This document shows positions 51,170-59,751 of a DNA stretch of 64,000 nucleotides, piece after piece (the first letter of the stretch is position 1; the number at the start of each line of letters is the position of its first letter). The notes beneath the pieces are model-generated. The model was not told where the DNA came from, did no database searches, and was given only the letters and a program-made list of their open reading frames with translations. Both the position numbers and the translations under genes were made by a program. The stretch comes from Brochothrix campestris (GTDB lineage: Bacteria > Bacillota > Bacilli > Lactobacillales > Listeriaceae): positions 620,001 to 684,000 of the forward strand of contig NZ_CP175511.1 of the NCBI RefSeq assembly GCF_046058945.1, read 5' to 3'.

Positions 51170-52534
51170 ATGTTCTATCACTTGCGATTACGATTGCGTA
51201 ATTTGACGCCAGTACAAGCGATTGTATCGTTTTATTTTGTCGCGATGACAGTTGCCACACTCGTTTTGTTATTGCCGATTGCAAAAAAGCCAGGGCAAGA
51301 AGTGTCGTTCATTGATACGTTATTTGTCGCGGCAAGTTCAGTCAGTGTCACTGGTCTATCGCCTGTTAGCCCAGGAGGTACCTACAGTACGTTTGGTCTT
51401 GTCTGTATGATGATTTTCTTCCAAGTCGGAGGCCTCGGTATTATGATGATGAGTACATTGTTTTATTTGATGTTGCGACGTCGAATTGGTTTGAAACAAC
51501 GTCGTCTCATTCAAACGGATGTAAATGCCTACTCAATGAGTGGCATGGTTAATCTGATTCGTGACGTGTTTATTATTATTACGACGGCAGAGGTAATCGG
51601 CGGTATTTTGATTGGTTTATACACGATTCCTCATTATAAAGATGTGGGTTCAGCTTTCTTCCATGGTTTCTTCTTGAGTGTTGCAGCTGCCACTAGTGCA
51701 GGGATGGATATGGATGGCTTATCAATGGAACCATTCGCGGGTGATTATTTCATCCAAACGGTTGTCATGTTATTAATGATCATGGGGGGCATTGGTTTTC
51801 CGGTGCTGTTAGAAGTCAAGCGCTTTTTAATTGGACGAAAATCAACGAAGCGACCCTTTCGTTTTTCGCTCTTTACGAAATTAACAACCTTTACTTATTT
51901 TGGTCTCTACTTTGCAGGGGCGATGTTAATCATTCTCCTAGAATTTAATAAATTCTTTAGTGGGATGACTTGGCATCAAGGCTTGTTTTATTCCTTATTC
52001 ACCTCGGCGACGGCCCGCAGTGGTGGTTTTACTTTGCTGGATTTAAATCAGTACTCGGCCACGACCTTATTGATTTTAATTTTATTTATGTTCATCGGTT
52101 CATCACCCAGTTCAACGGGTGGTGGGATACGGACAACAACCTTTGCAATGACGGTGTTGTTTATTTTTGCAACAGCACGTGGCCATAAACATGTGCATGT
52201 ATTTGGACGTGAGCTCATTGAAGAAGATTTAAGAAAAGCCTTATCGGTCACCTTGTTTTCGGGCTTGCTTTGTTTCACTTCGGTCTTAATTTTATCGCTA
52301 ACAGAGGTCAATATTCCTCTGATGTCATTAATGTTTGAAACGGCATCAGCCTTCGGGACATCGGGCTTGTCACTCGGTGCAACGGCTCAACTGTCTATCG
52401 TTGGTAAACTGGTTATTATTATGTTAATGTTTGTTGGACGGGTATCGATGATGTATATTTTATTGTTTACAGCAGCGAAAACAGATAATGAATATGGGTT
52501 TAGATATCCGAAAGAAAAGGTTGTGTCAGGCTAG
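51170..52534 (+). CDS. ktrB: KtrB/TrkH-type potassium transporter subunit
   Basis: 454-residue membrane protein of the Trk/Ktr superfamily. Four selectivity-filter loops are recognisable: [31 protein letters not shown] and [11 protein letters not shown]; the second loop is less canonical. The Ktr gating ring partner KtrA is not in the window. It imports K+ (Na+-coupled in KtrAB). GGGTGAATTAACC precedes ATG; linked to the terC pair by a seven-base gap. Confidence 0.9.
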
Positions 52535-52559
52535 CTGACAATAGCCAAAAGGAGTCCAG

Positions 52560-53402
52560 ATGACGAAGATAGCGAAGTGGTTGCTTCTCATTGGTTTATG
52601 CGTGGTTGCCGCAATGGGGACAGATGCGTACCTTTCCCAAAAAACAGAAATAAAACCAGTGAAGCAGGTACAGAAAGCACCGAAGAAGGCAGTACCCCCA
52701 CCTGGAAAAGCGGAAGAAACACAGAGATGGTTAACACGTGAAACACCGGTTAAAATACCGATTTTAATGTATCATAGCATTTCGAGCGGTAATTCGTTAC
52801 GGGTGCCACCTACAGAATTTGAGCAACAGATGCAGTTTCTTAAAGAAGCAGGCTATTACACCTTAACCCCAGCTGAATTGTATCAGGCCTTTGAAACGAA
52901 TACGGTTCCAGCCGAAAAGGTAGTCCTTATCACTTTTGATGATGGCTATACCGATAATTACACAGCAGCTTTACCGGTGTTGGAACGCTATGGTCTTGCG
53001 AGTACTGTTTTTATGATTACAGGCACTACTGGAAAACCGAATCATCTCACAATCGAACAAATGAAAGCAATGCAACAGCAGCAGGTGACGATTGAAAGTC
53101 ATACGGTCAATCATCAAGAACTGAACCTGCTGGCCAAAGAGACGCAGTTAACCGAAATGATTGATTCGAAGCGGTTTATTAAAGACGAGCTCGACTACGA
53201 TAGCATCATCTTAAGTTATCCTGTCGGTCGATACAATGACGAGACGTTGGCAGCCGCTAACACCGCCGGCTACAAACTAGCCGTTACGACTGAGCCAGGG
53301 CTTGCGTCTAAAGCTGACGGGTATTATCAATTGAAACGTGTGCGGATTACACCGGGCTTAAGTATCGAAGGTTATCGCACTTTAATTGAAAATGGTTTGT
53401 AA
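52560..53402 (+). CDS. Extracellular polysaccharide deacetylase
   Basis: 280-residue NodB-homology deacetylase. N-terminal signal or anchor (about 7-24), linker rich in Lys and Pro, then the catalytic domain from ILMYHSIS, LITFDDGYTDNY (metal Asp pair), IESHTVNHQELN (metal His pair), and the C-terminal LSYPVGRYNDET and KLKRVRITPGLS. The family acts on peptidoglycan GlcNAc or exopolysaccharide. AAAGGAG precedes ATG, 25 bp after ktrB. Fits with OatA in lysozyme resistance, by inference. Confidence 0.9.
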   Translation: MTKIAKWLLLIGLCVVAAMGTDAYLSQKTEIKPVKQVQKAPKKAVPPPGKAEETQRWLTRETPVKIPILMYHSISSGNSLRVPPTEFEQQMQFLKEAGYYTLTPAELYQAFETNTVPAEKVVLITFDDGYTDNYTAALPVLERYGLASTVFMITGTTGKPNHLTIEQMKAMQQQQVTIESHTVNHQELNLLAKETQLTEMIDSKRFIKDELDYDSIILSYPVGRYNDETLAAANTAGYKLAVTTEPGLASKADGYYQLKRVRITPGLSIEGYRTLIENGL

Positions 53403-53408
53403 AAAGGA

Positions 53409-53437
53409 TTGACAGTTACAAAGTGACGTGGTAATAT
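53409..53437 (+). promoter_or_regulatory. infC operon promoter
   Basis: TTGACA (53409-53414), 17-bp spacer, TAATAT (53432-53437). Confidence 0.85.
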
Positions 53438-53443
53438 AAATCT

Positions 53444-53580
53444 TGTGAGTTTAAATAATACATGAAAGAAGAAGTTTCCGCTTCTCGCCTTGTTGACGTC
53501 ATTGTTTTCAGGCTAACAAACTATTTAATTAAGTCTGTTTGCGGGTATTTCTGAGATGAAATGCCCGTTTTTTTCATGTT
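53444..53580 (+). ncRNA. L20-type autoregulatory leader
   Basis: About 135-nt untranslated leader ending in the terminator CGGGTATTT/GAAATGCCCG plus seven T (53541-53574). Position before infC-rpmI-rplT and the TTCCGCTTCTCGCC segment fit the Bacillales L20 leader, where L20 binding promotes termination. Recognised by layout, not by alignment. Confidence 0.75.
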
Positions 53581-53625
53581 TTTGAACATCATGCTAGGTT
53601 CAATTTAATTTGGAGGTGGATTATC

Positions 53626-54141
53626 ATTAGCAAAGACAACACTTTGATCAATGAAAATATTCGTGCTCGTGAACTTCGTGTAATTACTCAAACTGGTGAG
53701 CAGTTAGGTGTAACATCTAAACATGATGCACTCGAACTTGCAGAACGTGCAAATCTTGATCTTGTTCTTGTTGCTCCGAACGCAAAACCGCCAGTAGCCC
53801 GTATTATGGATTACGGTAAGTTCCGATTCGAACAACAAAAGAAAGACAAAGAAGCGCGTAAAAACCAAAAGACAATTACGCAAAAAGAAGTACGACTAAG
53901 TCCAACAATTGATGAACATGATTTCAATACAAAATTGCGTAACGCAGTTAAGTTCTTAGAAAAAGGCGATAAAGTGAAAGCTTCTATCCGTTTCAAAGGA
54001 CGTGCGATTACACATAAAGAAATTGGATTAGAAGTTCTAAACCGTTTTGCATCCGAGTGTGCAGAAATTGCGACAGTCGAATCAAAAGCTAAAATGGACG
54101 GACGTAGTATGTTCTTAGTTTTAGCGCCGAAAGAAAGCTAA
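53626..54141 (+). CDS. infC: Translation initiation factor IF-3, AUU start
   Basis: Binds the 30S subunit, discriminates initiation codons and blocks 50S joining. 171 residues. The start is ATT at 53626 behind GGAGGTGG; the N-terminus then reads SKDNTLINENIRARELRVI, as in other IF-3. An AUU start is the known self-limiting device for infC. N-domain (1-80) and C-domain (85-171) with KEVRLSPTIDEHDFNTKLRNA and RFKGRAITHKEIG are complete. Confidence 0.96.
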   Translation: MSKDNTLINENIRARELRVITQTGEQLGVTSKHDALELAERANLDLVLVAPNAKPPVARIMDYGKFRFEQQKKDKEARKNQKTITQKEVRLSPTIDEHDFNTKLRNAVKFLEKGDKVKASIRFKGRAITHKEIGLEVLNRFASECAEIATVESKAKMDGRSMFLVLAPKES

Positions 54142-54187
54142 TCGGGGACAGCATTTAATGCTGTGTTAATACAAGGAGGAAAAAACC

Positions 54188-54388
54188 ATGCCAAAAATGA
54201 AAACACACAGAGGTACAGCTAAACGTTTCAAAAAAACTGCTTCAGGTAAATTGAAACGTGGCCGTGCTAAAACAAGTCACTTGTTTGCAAACAAATCTAC
54301 TAAAGCAAAACGTCATTTACGTAAATCTGCATTAGTATCAGCTGGCGATATGAAACGTATCCGTCAACAATTAGACAACATCAAATAA
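54188..54388 (+). CDS. rpmI: Ribosomal protein L35
   Basis: 66-residue basic protein of the 50S subunit, PKMKTHRGTAKRFKKTASGKL and LRKSALVSAGDMKRI. Ribosome site AAGGAGG. Normal length, standard infC-rpmI-rplT order. Confidence 0.98.
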   Translation: MPKMKTHRGTAKRFKKTASGKLKRGRAKTSHLFANKSTKAKRHLRKSALVSAGDMKRIRQQLDNIK

Positions 54389-54447
54389 TCGAAGTCGTCC
54401 AAGAAACGACCAAAAATCATTGTTTTTAAAATCAGGAGGGAATTCTT

Positions 54448-54807
54448 ATGCCACGAGTTAAAGGCGGTACTGTAACACGCGCACGTCGCAAAAAGGTCAT
54501 CAAATTAGCAAAAGGTTATTACGGAGCAAAACACATTATTTTCAGCGTAGCTAACCAAGCTGTAATGAAAGCAAACATGTATGCTTACCGTGATCGTCAC
54601 CAAACAAAACGTAACTTCCGTAGATTATGGATTGCTCGTATTAACGCAGCAGCTCGTATGAACGAATTATCTTACTCTAAATTAATCCACGGCTTAAAAT
54701 TAGCTGGTATTGATATGAACCGTAAGATGTTAGCTGAATTAGCAGTTAATGATTTTGCAGCATTCACACAATTATGTGACGCAGCAAAAACAGAATTAGC
54801 TAAATAA
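54448..54807 (+). CDS. rplT: Ribosomal protein L20
   Basis: 119-residue 50S assembly protein and repressor of its own operon. PRVKGGTVTRARRKKVIKLAKGYYG, RDRKQTKRNFRRLWIARINAA-like core, C-terminal SYSKLIHGLKLAGIDMNRKMLAELA. Ribosome site AGGAGGG. Confidence 0.98.
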   Translation: MPRVKGGTVTRARRKKVIKLAKGYYGAKHIIFSVANQAVMKANMYAYRDRHQTKRNFRRLWIARINAAARMNELSYSKLIHGLKLAGIDMNRKMLAELAVNDFAAFTQLCDAAKTELAK

Positions 54808-54814
54808 TAGCGCT

Positions 54815-54842
54815 AAAGCCTCTCCTTGTGAGAGGCTTTTTT
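54815..54842 (+). terminator. Terminator after rplT
   Basis: AAAGCCTCTC/GAGAGGCTTT hairpin with T-tract. Confidence 0.93.
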
Positions 54843-54933
54843 GTGTTTAAGCACGTCAACAAAAGTGAGCGATTCATGTTAAAATAAAAGAGAACAGTCC
54901 GTTAGCGACTGCAACATATCAGGGGGTATTACA

Positions 54934-55767
54934 ATGACATTAGCAAACATTAAAACAATCGTGACCGATATGGATGGGACAGCTTTAACATCAAAAAAAG
55001 AATTGCACCCAATTACCTTAGCGGCCTTTAAACAATGGCAGGCACAAGGAGGTCAGTTGATTATGGCAACGGGACGACTCGATTTAGGTGCGCGTATTTA
55101 TGCCTCACAAATGAACATCAGCTTGCCCGTTATTTCATGTAACGGTGCTTTAATCCGTGACTGGACAACTGGCGAGGTGTTATTTAAAAACGCAATACCG
55201 CTTGAAACGATGCAAAAAACAGTTGCGATTGCGCAAAAACATCAGGTTCCTTATCACATTTATACAACAGAACGTTTACTTAGTCCGGCATTATACGGCA
55301 CGATGGAACGTTATGTCAAAATTAATGCGGAAGCTAAAACAGAGGATGAAAAAACACCGTATACGATTACACCAGATATTTTAGGTGCCTTACATGAAGA
55401 TGAGGCGATGTTGAAAATGCTCGTTATTATTGAAGATGAGGCGTTGCTTGAAACAGTGCGAACTGAATTCTTAGCACTAGGTGTTGAAACGGTTATTTCG
55501 GGCAGTAACTTATTAGATGTGATGGTCGGTAACAGTACAAAGGGAGCTGCAGTGCAATGGCTAGCAGAGCATGGCTACTTAGAGCTCGAAACGACATTAA
55601 CGTGTGGGGATAATGAGAATGACATGTCAATGTTACAAGCAACACCTGAAAGCTTAGCAATGTGTAATGCAAAACCAGTTGTTAAAGCGGTTGCTAAACA
55701 TATTTCAACGGTTGATAGTGACGAAGGTGGCGTCGGTCAATTTATTCAAGCGCATTTACTTGCTTAA
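54934..55767 (+). CDS. Cof-type HAD hydrolase
   Basis: 277-residue sugar-phosphatase-like HAD enzyme with type IIB cap. Motif I VTDMDGTALTS (two catalytic Asp), motif II VISCNGAL, motif III Lys in STKGAAVQWL, motif IV TCGDNENDMSML. Substrate unknown; such enzymes dephosphorylate sugar phosphates or FMN. ATG follows AGGGGGTATT. The photolyase gene starts four bases after its stop. Confidence 0.93.
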   Translation: MTLANIKTIVTDMDGTALTSKKELHPITLAAFKQWQAQGGQLIMATGRLDLGARIYASQMNISLPVISCNGALIRDWTTGEVLFKNAIPLETMQKTVAIAQKHQVPYHIYTTERLLSPALYGTMERYVKINAEAKTEDEKTPYTITPDILGALHEDEAMLKMLVIIEDEALLETVRTEFLALGVETVISGSNLLDVMVGNSTKGAAVQWLAEHGYLELETTLTCGDNENDMSMLQATPESLAMCNAKPVVKAVAKHISTVDSDEGGVGQFIQAHLLA

Positions 55768-55771
55768 ACCA

Positions 55772-57160
55772 ATGATACATATTGTCTTGTTTCGGAATGA
55801 TTTACGCTTGGATCATCAACCAGCCTTACAAGCTGCCTTAGATGCTCGAGAAACACATGATCAAATAGTGCTGTTGTTTCATTTGAATCCCTCGCAGTTT
55901 GCTCCAAAAACTGCACGACATGATTATTTCTTTAAAACATTGAACTGGTTTCAGACTGAATGTCAGCAGATAGCACCGTTGCATTTTATTGCTGGTGAAC
56001 TGAGTGCTGCGTTTACGTCTTTGTTAGCGACGCTTGGAACTAATGTGACGTTTTACTTTAATAGGCAATTGTCTGGTGAGCGTTTGCGTCGTGATCAGCA
56101 ATTAATAGCGTTGTTGGAAGACAAGCAGATCCCTTACCAACAGTTTTTAGACGGCCATTTACATGGCGTGGCGGAAGTGAAAAAAGCAGACGGCTCATCC
56201 TATCGAGTATTTACACCTTACTATCGTCAATGGCTAGCATTAGAAAAGCCGAGTTGGCATCGTATTCGCTGTGAGCAGTCGTGTTCTCCTCAGTATGAAG
56301 GGGCATGCTTCGATGAAGGCAGACGCGTTTTTGCAGGCTTGCTTACACAGTTAAGGGCTCAGCAATGGGATGAAACGATTGGTGTCACAGCTGCACGTCA
56401 ACAGTTAGAGCAATTTATTGCCGGTCCGTTAGCGACGTATGACTACGACCGTGATTTTCCTGCCCGTGCAGGCACGAGTCGGATGTCGCCTTATTTAAAG
56501 TATGGTGTCCTCTCAATAGTGGAAGTGTATCGTCGTGTCGTCACAAGCGAGCAACGAGGACAGGCGACTTACATTAAAGAGTTGGCTTGGCGTGATTTTT
56601 ATCAGATGATTGCGTGTGAAAATCCCACGATACAAACGGAAGCATTAACGCCTCAATACCGTGCGCTCGAATGGGAGGTTAATCCAGCGGGATTTAATGC
56701 TTGGTGTAAGGGCGAAACCGGTTATCCATTAGTTGACGCGGCGATGAAACAATTGAATGCCACTGGCTGGATGCACAATCGCCTGCGGATGGTGGTGTCC
56801 TCGTTCTTAGTGAAAGATCTCGGGATTGATTGGCGCGAAGGTGAGCGCTATTTTGCGGAGAAACTAATTGATTATGATCGTGCTTCAAATGCAGGTGGTT
56901 GGCAGTGGGCTGCCTCAACGGGTGTTGATGCTGTGCCGTACTTCCGTGTGTTTAATCCAACGGTCCAAAGCAAGCGATTTGATCCGGATGGTGCGTTCAT
57001 TCGCCGTTGGTTACCTGAACTTGTATTGGCAAAGTCCAAAGAAATTCATGAACCGCAGAAGTATGGACTTACTTATCTTGCGCCAATCGTTGACCACCAA
57101 ACTGCACGATTGGCTGCAATCGAACGTTTTAAGCGAATAAAAAATAAAACTGACGGTTAG
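55772..57160 (+). CDS. phrB: Deoxyribodipyrimidine photolyase
   Basis: 462-residue CPD class I photolyase repairing UV pyrimidine dimers with light. N-terminal antenna domain IVLFRNDLRLDHQPAL; C-terminal FAD domain with RAGTSRMSPYLKYGVLS, ELAWRDFYQMI, TGYPLVDAAMKQLNATGWMHNRLRMVVSSFLVKDL and DYDRASNAGGWQWAASTGVD. ATG 55772 has a weak ribosome site, so translation is likely coupled to the HAD gene four bases upstream. The stop codon lies inside the first bases of repeat copy E. Confidence 0.94.
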   Translation: MIHIVLFRNDLRLDHQPALQAALDARETHDQIVLLFHLNPSQFAPKTARHDYFFKTLNWFQTECQQIAPLHFIAGELSAAFTSLLATLGTNVTFYFNRQLSGERLRRDQQLIALLEDKQIPYQQFLDGHLHGVAEVKKADGSSYRVFTPYYRQWLALEKPSWHRIRCEQSCSPQYEGACFDEGRRVFAGLLTQLRAQQWDETIGVTAARQQLEQFIAGPLATYDYDRDFPARAGTSRMSPYLKYGVLSIVEVYRRVVTSEQRGQATYIKELAWRDFYQMIACENPTIQTEALTPQYRALEWEVNPAGFNAWCKGETGYPLVDAAMKQLNATGWMHNRLRMVVSSFLVKDLGIDWREGERYFAEKLIDYDRASNAGGWQWAASTGVDAVPYFRVFNPTVQSKRFDPDGAFIRRWLPELVLAKSKEIHEPQKYGLTYLAPIVDHQTARLAAIERFKRIKNKTDG

Positions 57161-57274
57161 CTGATGCAACTAGAAGATAGAGCAGTATTTCTATTCAGTC
57201 TGATTATCAGTAGTCAGAGTTCGTTGACTTATTTTCACAGAAAAGGAAGTTTCATTCGACTTTGTCTACAGTCG
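57158..57274 (+). repeat. Modular intergenic repeat, copy E
   Basis: Begins TTAGCTGATGCAACTAGAAG, as in the middle of copy D, and overlaps the photolyase stop codon. Ends with GACTTTGTCTAC and a short GTCGGG before the terminator. The left arm of module 2 is degenerate. It and the terminator fill half of the 313-bp gap; the rest holds the next promoter. Confidence 0.78.
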
Positions 57275-57276
57275 GG

Positions 57277-57307
57277 CACTAAGCATTATTAAATGCTTAG
57301 TTTTTTT
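57277..57307 (+). terminator. Terminator after photolyase
   Basis: CTAAGCATT/AATGCTTAG hairpin followed by seven T residues. Confidence 0.9.
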
Positions 57308-57348
57308 ATGCGACGAACGAGTGTAAACGTTTCGAGTTTGAGCAGTGT

Positions 57349-57378
57349 TTGACAGCCTTGTTCTAACTTAGTTATAAT
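57349..57378 (+). promoter_or_regulatory. Promoter of the surface-polymer cassette
   Basis: TTGACA (57349-57354), 18-bp spacer, TATAAT (57373-57378); the leader is about 90 nt. Confidence 0.75.
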
Positions 57379-57473
57379 AAATAATGATAGTTTTTTTAAA
57401 ATATAACAGAAGAATATGTACGAACAAGACGTAGGGGAATCAGTGACAGACTAAAGATGTGGGGGCGTAGGAT

Positions 57474-59705
57474 ATGGGATTATTTGGCAGATGGAAGAAA
57501 CAGTTTAAAAAACAGGAATCACCGCTACAACAAGAACAACTGAAAGACGACGTAGTCGAGCAAAAGGTACAACCGACGGCCGATGCATTATATGCAAAGG
57601 GACTACAACTGCAAGTTGACGGTCAACAAACAGCTGCAAACGAAGCGTTTACTGCTGCCATCGGATTAAGCGATGTGAAAAATGTGTCTCGTTTTGGCAT
57701 AGGGGTCCTTCATGAGCAACAGGGTGAATGGGAATTAGCAATCGCCGCTTATAAAGAAAAATTAACGGAGACTCACAACGATTCGCACTTATATTATCAG
57801 TTAGGTATTTTACTAAAAAAATTGAATCGACCAACAGAGGCGATTCCTTATATTGAACACGCACTCGAAGGAGAAAAGGTCTTTTCGGGTTGGTATTATA
57901 ATTTAGCGCGCTGTTTTGAAGATATCGCTAATTATGAGCAAGCGGCGGTTAATTACCAACAGACTGTTTCACGACAACAAGTACATCGTCCTGAAATATA
58001 CCGACGATTGGCTTTTTGCCTAGCTCAAACAGGAGCAGAAAAGGCGGCTTTAGCAAAATATCGTGAGGCAGATTTATACCGTATTCCGAGTAATATGTCA
58101 GAGAAATCCTACCAAAAAGCAATCGCTGATGTATCTGTTAAATATGCAATGTGCTATGAGTTTTACGAAGAATTAAACGATAAAATGGTGTTTTATGAGA
58201 GCATGAGTGGGTCGAGCATGATGGGTAATCCAGGTGGGGTTTTTGATTATACATTTAGAGATGAAGACTTTAGTGACTACATACACATATGGGTTATTAA
58301 TGACTTTGAAGCCATCCCACAACACTATCGTAAGCAGGCGAATATTATTTTCGTGAAGCGTAATTCAGATGCTTATTTACGATACATTACCACCGCAAAA
58401 TACCTAATTTGTGATTCGGTCTTTGCACAATATGTTGTACGTAAACCTGGTCAAAAGTACTTACACACCACGCACGGTATCTTTTACAAAACAGTGGGAC
58501 GCCAAAGTGCCAACAAAGAAGTCGGTGTTGCAATCAGTACACGAAATTATTTACAAGCGACCCACTTAATTGTTCCAAATCAATTTATGGTCGAACAACA
58601 GGAATATGCCTATTCAATTAAAGGCATTCGTTCGGCAAAAGTTGCAATTGCGGGCTATCCCCGGATTGATATTACACTGAAACAGGATGATACCGTCAAA
58701 CGAGCTATTTTAGAACGTTTGAAAATCAATAATGGGAAAGCCAATGTATTATATGCACCGACTTGGCGTGGAACGTCTAAAGACAATCACTTTGATGTCG
58801 ATAAGTTAGTAAGTGACTTAGAGGCTCTAGCACGAATTGATGCCAATATTTTATTTAGAGGGCATCCAATTACACGATCGGTTTTAAAAATGGTCAAAAT
58901 GCCGGACAATATTATTATGCCACCAGGTGATATTTCAACGAATTTACTGATGAGTACAATGGATGTATTAATCTCAGATTATTCAAGTGTGTTCTTTGAT
59001 TTTATACCGACAGAAAAACCAATCGTGCATTATTTATACGATGTTGACGAGTATCGCAGCGCCCGTGGTTTAAATTTAAGTGAGGAAGAATTACCTGGTT
59101 TTATTGCGAAAACGACTGAAGAGCTCGTGGCAGCGGTTGAACGAGGGATTGTTGATCAAACCCCAAGTCCGCGTTATTTGGCAGCAAAAGCACGTTTTTG
59201 TCCACTTGATAAGGGCCGTTCAGGTGAAGCTGTTGCCCTCTGGTTTTTCAAAGATGATAGTCGCGAAGTTGAGCTTGTTGCAAACAAAGAATATCGTCAA
59301 AAAGATTTATATTTAGGTGGTTTATTGAGCGATACAACGGTCTTGCCGAGTTTTGTTAAGGGGACGAAAGAACGCCAAGCGAATAACCATCTTGTGACTG
59401 CGATGATGAGAGGTGGCGTCTTAAAAGATAGCGCTAAAAAAGCGAGTATTGTTTCATTAGGCAACGACGTTAACTTCGTACCGTACGGACCAACGATGCC
59501 GAAAACTTTAGCTGAAATAATGGCGATTCGTGAGTTCGAAAAGACGCAACAATTTAGTACCGAGCAATCAAAAAAACATTATCAAAAAGCTTATCAACGA
59601 GAATGGCGCCGCTTATTTGGTGATACTGTGTTTGATGAGGTAATTAACTTGGAAAAAGACTCGCCCTTTTGGAGCGGGGTGTTTGAACAGCAGATACGAA
59701 AATAA
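57474..59705 (+). CDS. TPR-containing CDP-glycerol glycerophosphotransferase family protein
   Basis: 743 residues. After a basic amphipathic start (MGLFGRWKKQFKKQ) come TPR-like repeats (about 36-210). A CDP-glycerol:poly(glycerophosphate) glycerophosphotransferase domain (about 225-600) follows, with HTTHGIFYKTVG (catalytic His region), VLYAPTWRG, FRGHP and LISDYSSVFFDFI. TagF/TarF enzymes polymerise teichoic acid at the inner membrane face. A C-terminal part (600-743) has no recognisable motif. ATG follows GGGGGCGTAGG. The next gene is 28-46 bp downstream, so both likely act on one surface polymer. Confidence 0.88.
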   Translation: MGLFGRWKKQFKKQESPLQQEQLKDDVVEQKVQPTADALYAKGLQLQVDGQQTAANEAFTAAIGLSDVKNVSRFGIGVLHEQQGEWELAIAAYKEKLTETHNDSHLYYQLGILLKKLNRPTEAIPYIEHALEGEKVFSGWYYNLARCFEDIANYEQAAVNYQQTVSRQQVHRPEIYRRLAFCLAQTGAEKAALAKYREADLYRIPSNMSEKSYQKAIADVSVKYAMCYEFYEELNDKMVFYESMSGSSMMGNPGGVFDYTFRDEDFSDYIHIWVINDFEAIPQHYRKQANIIFVKRNSDAYLRYITTAKYLICDSVFAQYVVRKPGQKYLHTTHGIFYKTVGRQSANKEVGVAISTRNYLQATHLIVPNQFMVEQQEYAYSIKGIRSAKVAIAGYPRIDITLKQDDTVKRAILERLKINNGKANVLYAPTWRGTSKDNHFDVDKLVSDLEALARIDANILFRGHPITRSVLKMVKMPDNIIMPPGDISTNLLMSTMDVLISDYSSVFFDFIPTEKPIVHYLYDVDEYRSARGLNLSEEELPGFIAKTTEELVAAVERGIVDQTPSPRYLAAKARFCPLDKGRSGEAVALWFFKDDSREVELVANKEYRQKDLYLGGLLSDTTVLPSFVKGTKERQANNHLVTAMMRGGVLKDSAKKASIVSLGNDVNFVPYGPTMPKTLAEIMAIREFEKTQQFSTEQSKKHYQKAYQREWRRLFGDTVFDEVINLEKDSPFWSGVFEQQIRK

Positions 59706-59751
59706 GGGAAACATAGCATCGTAGGGATAAGCTATGGAAGGGGAGATTTTC

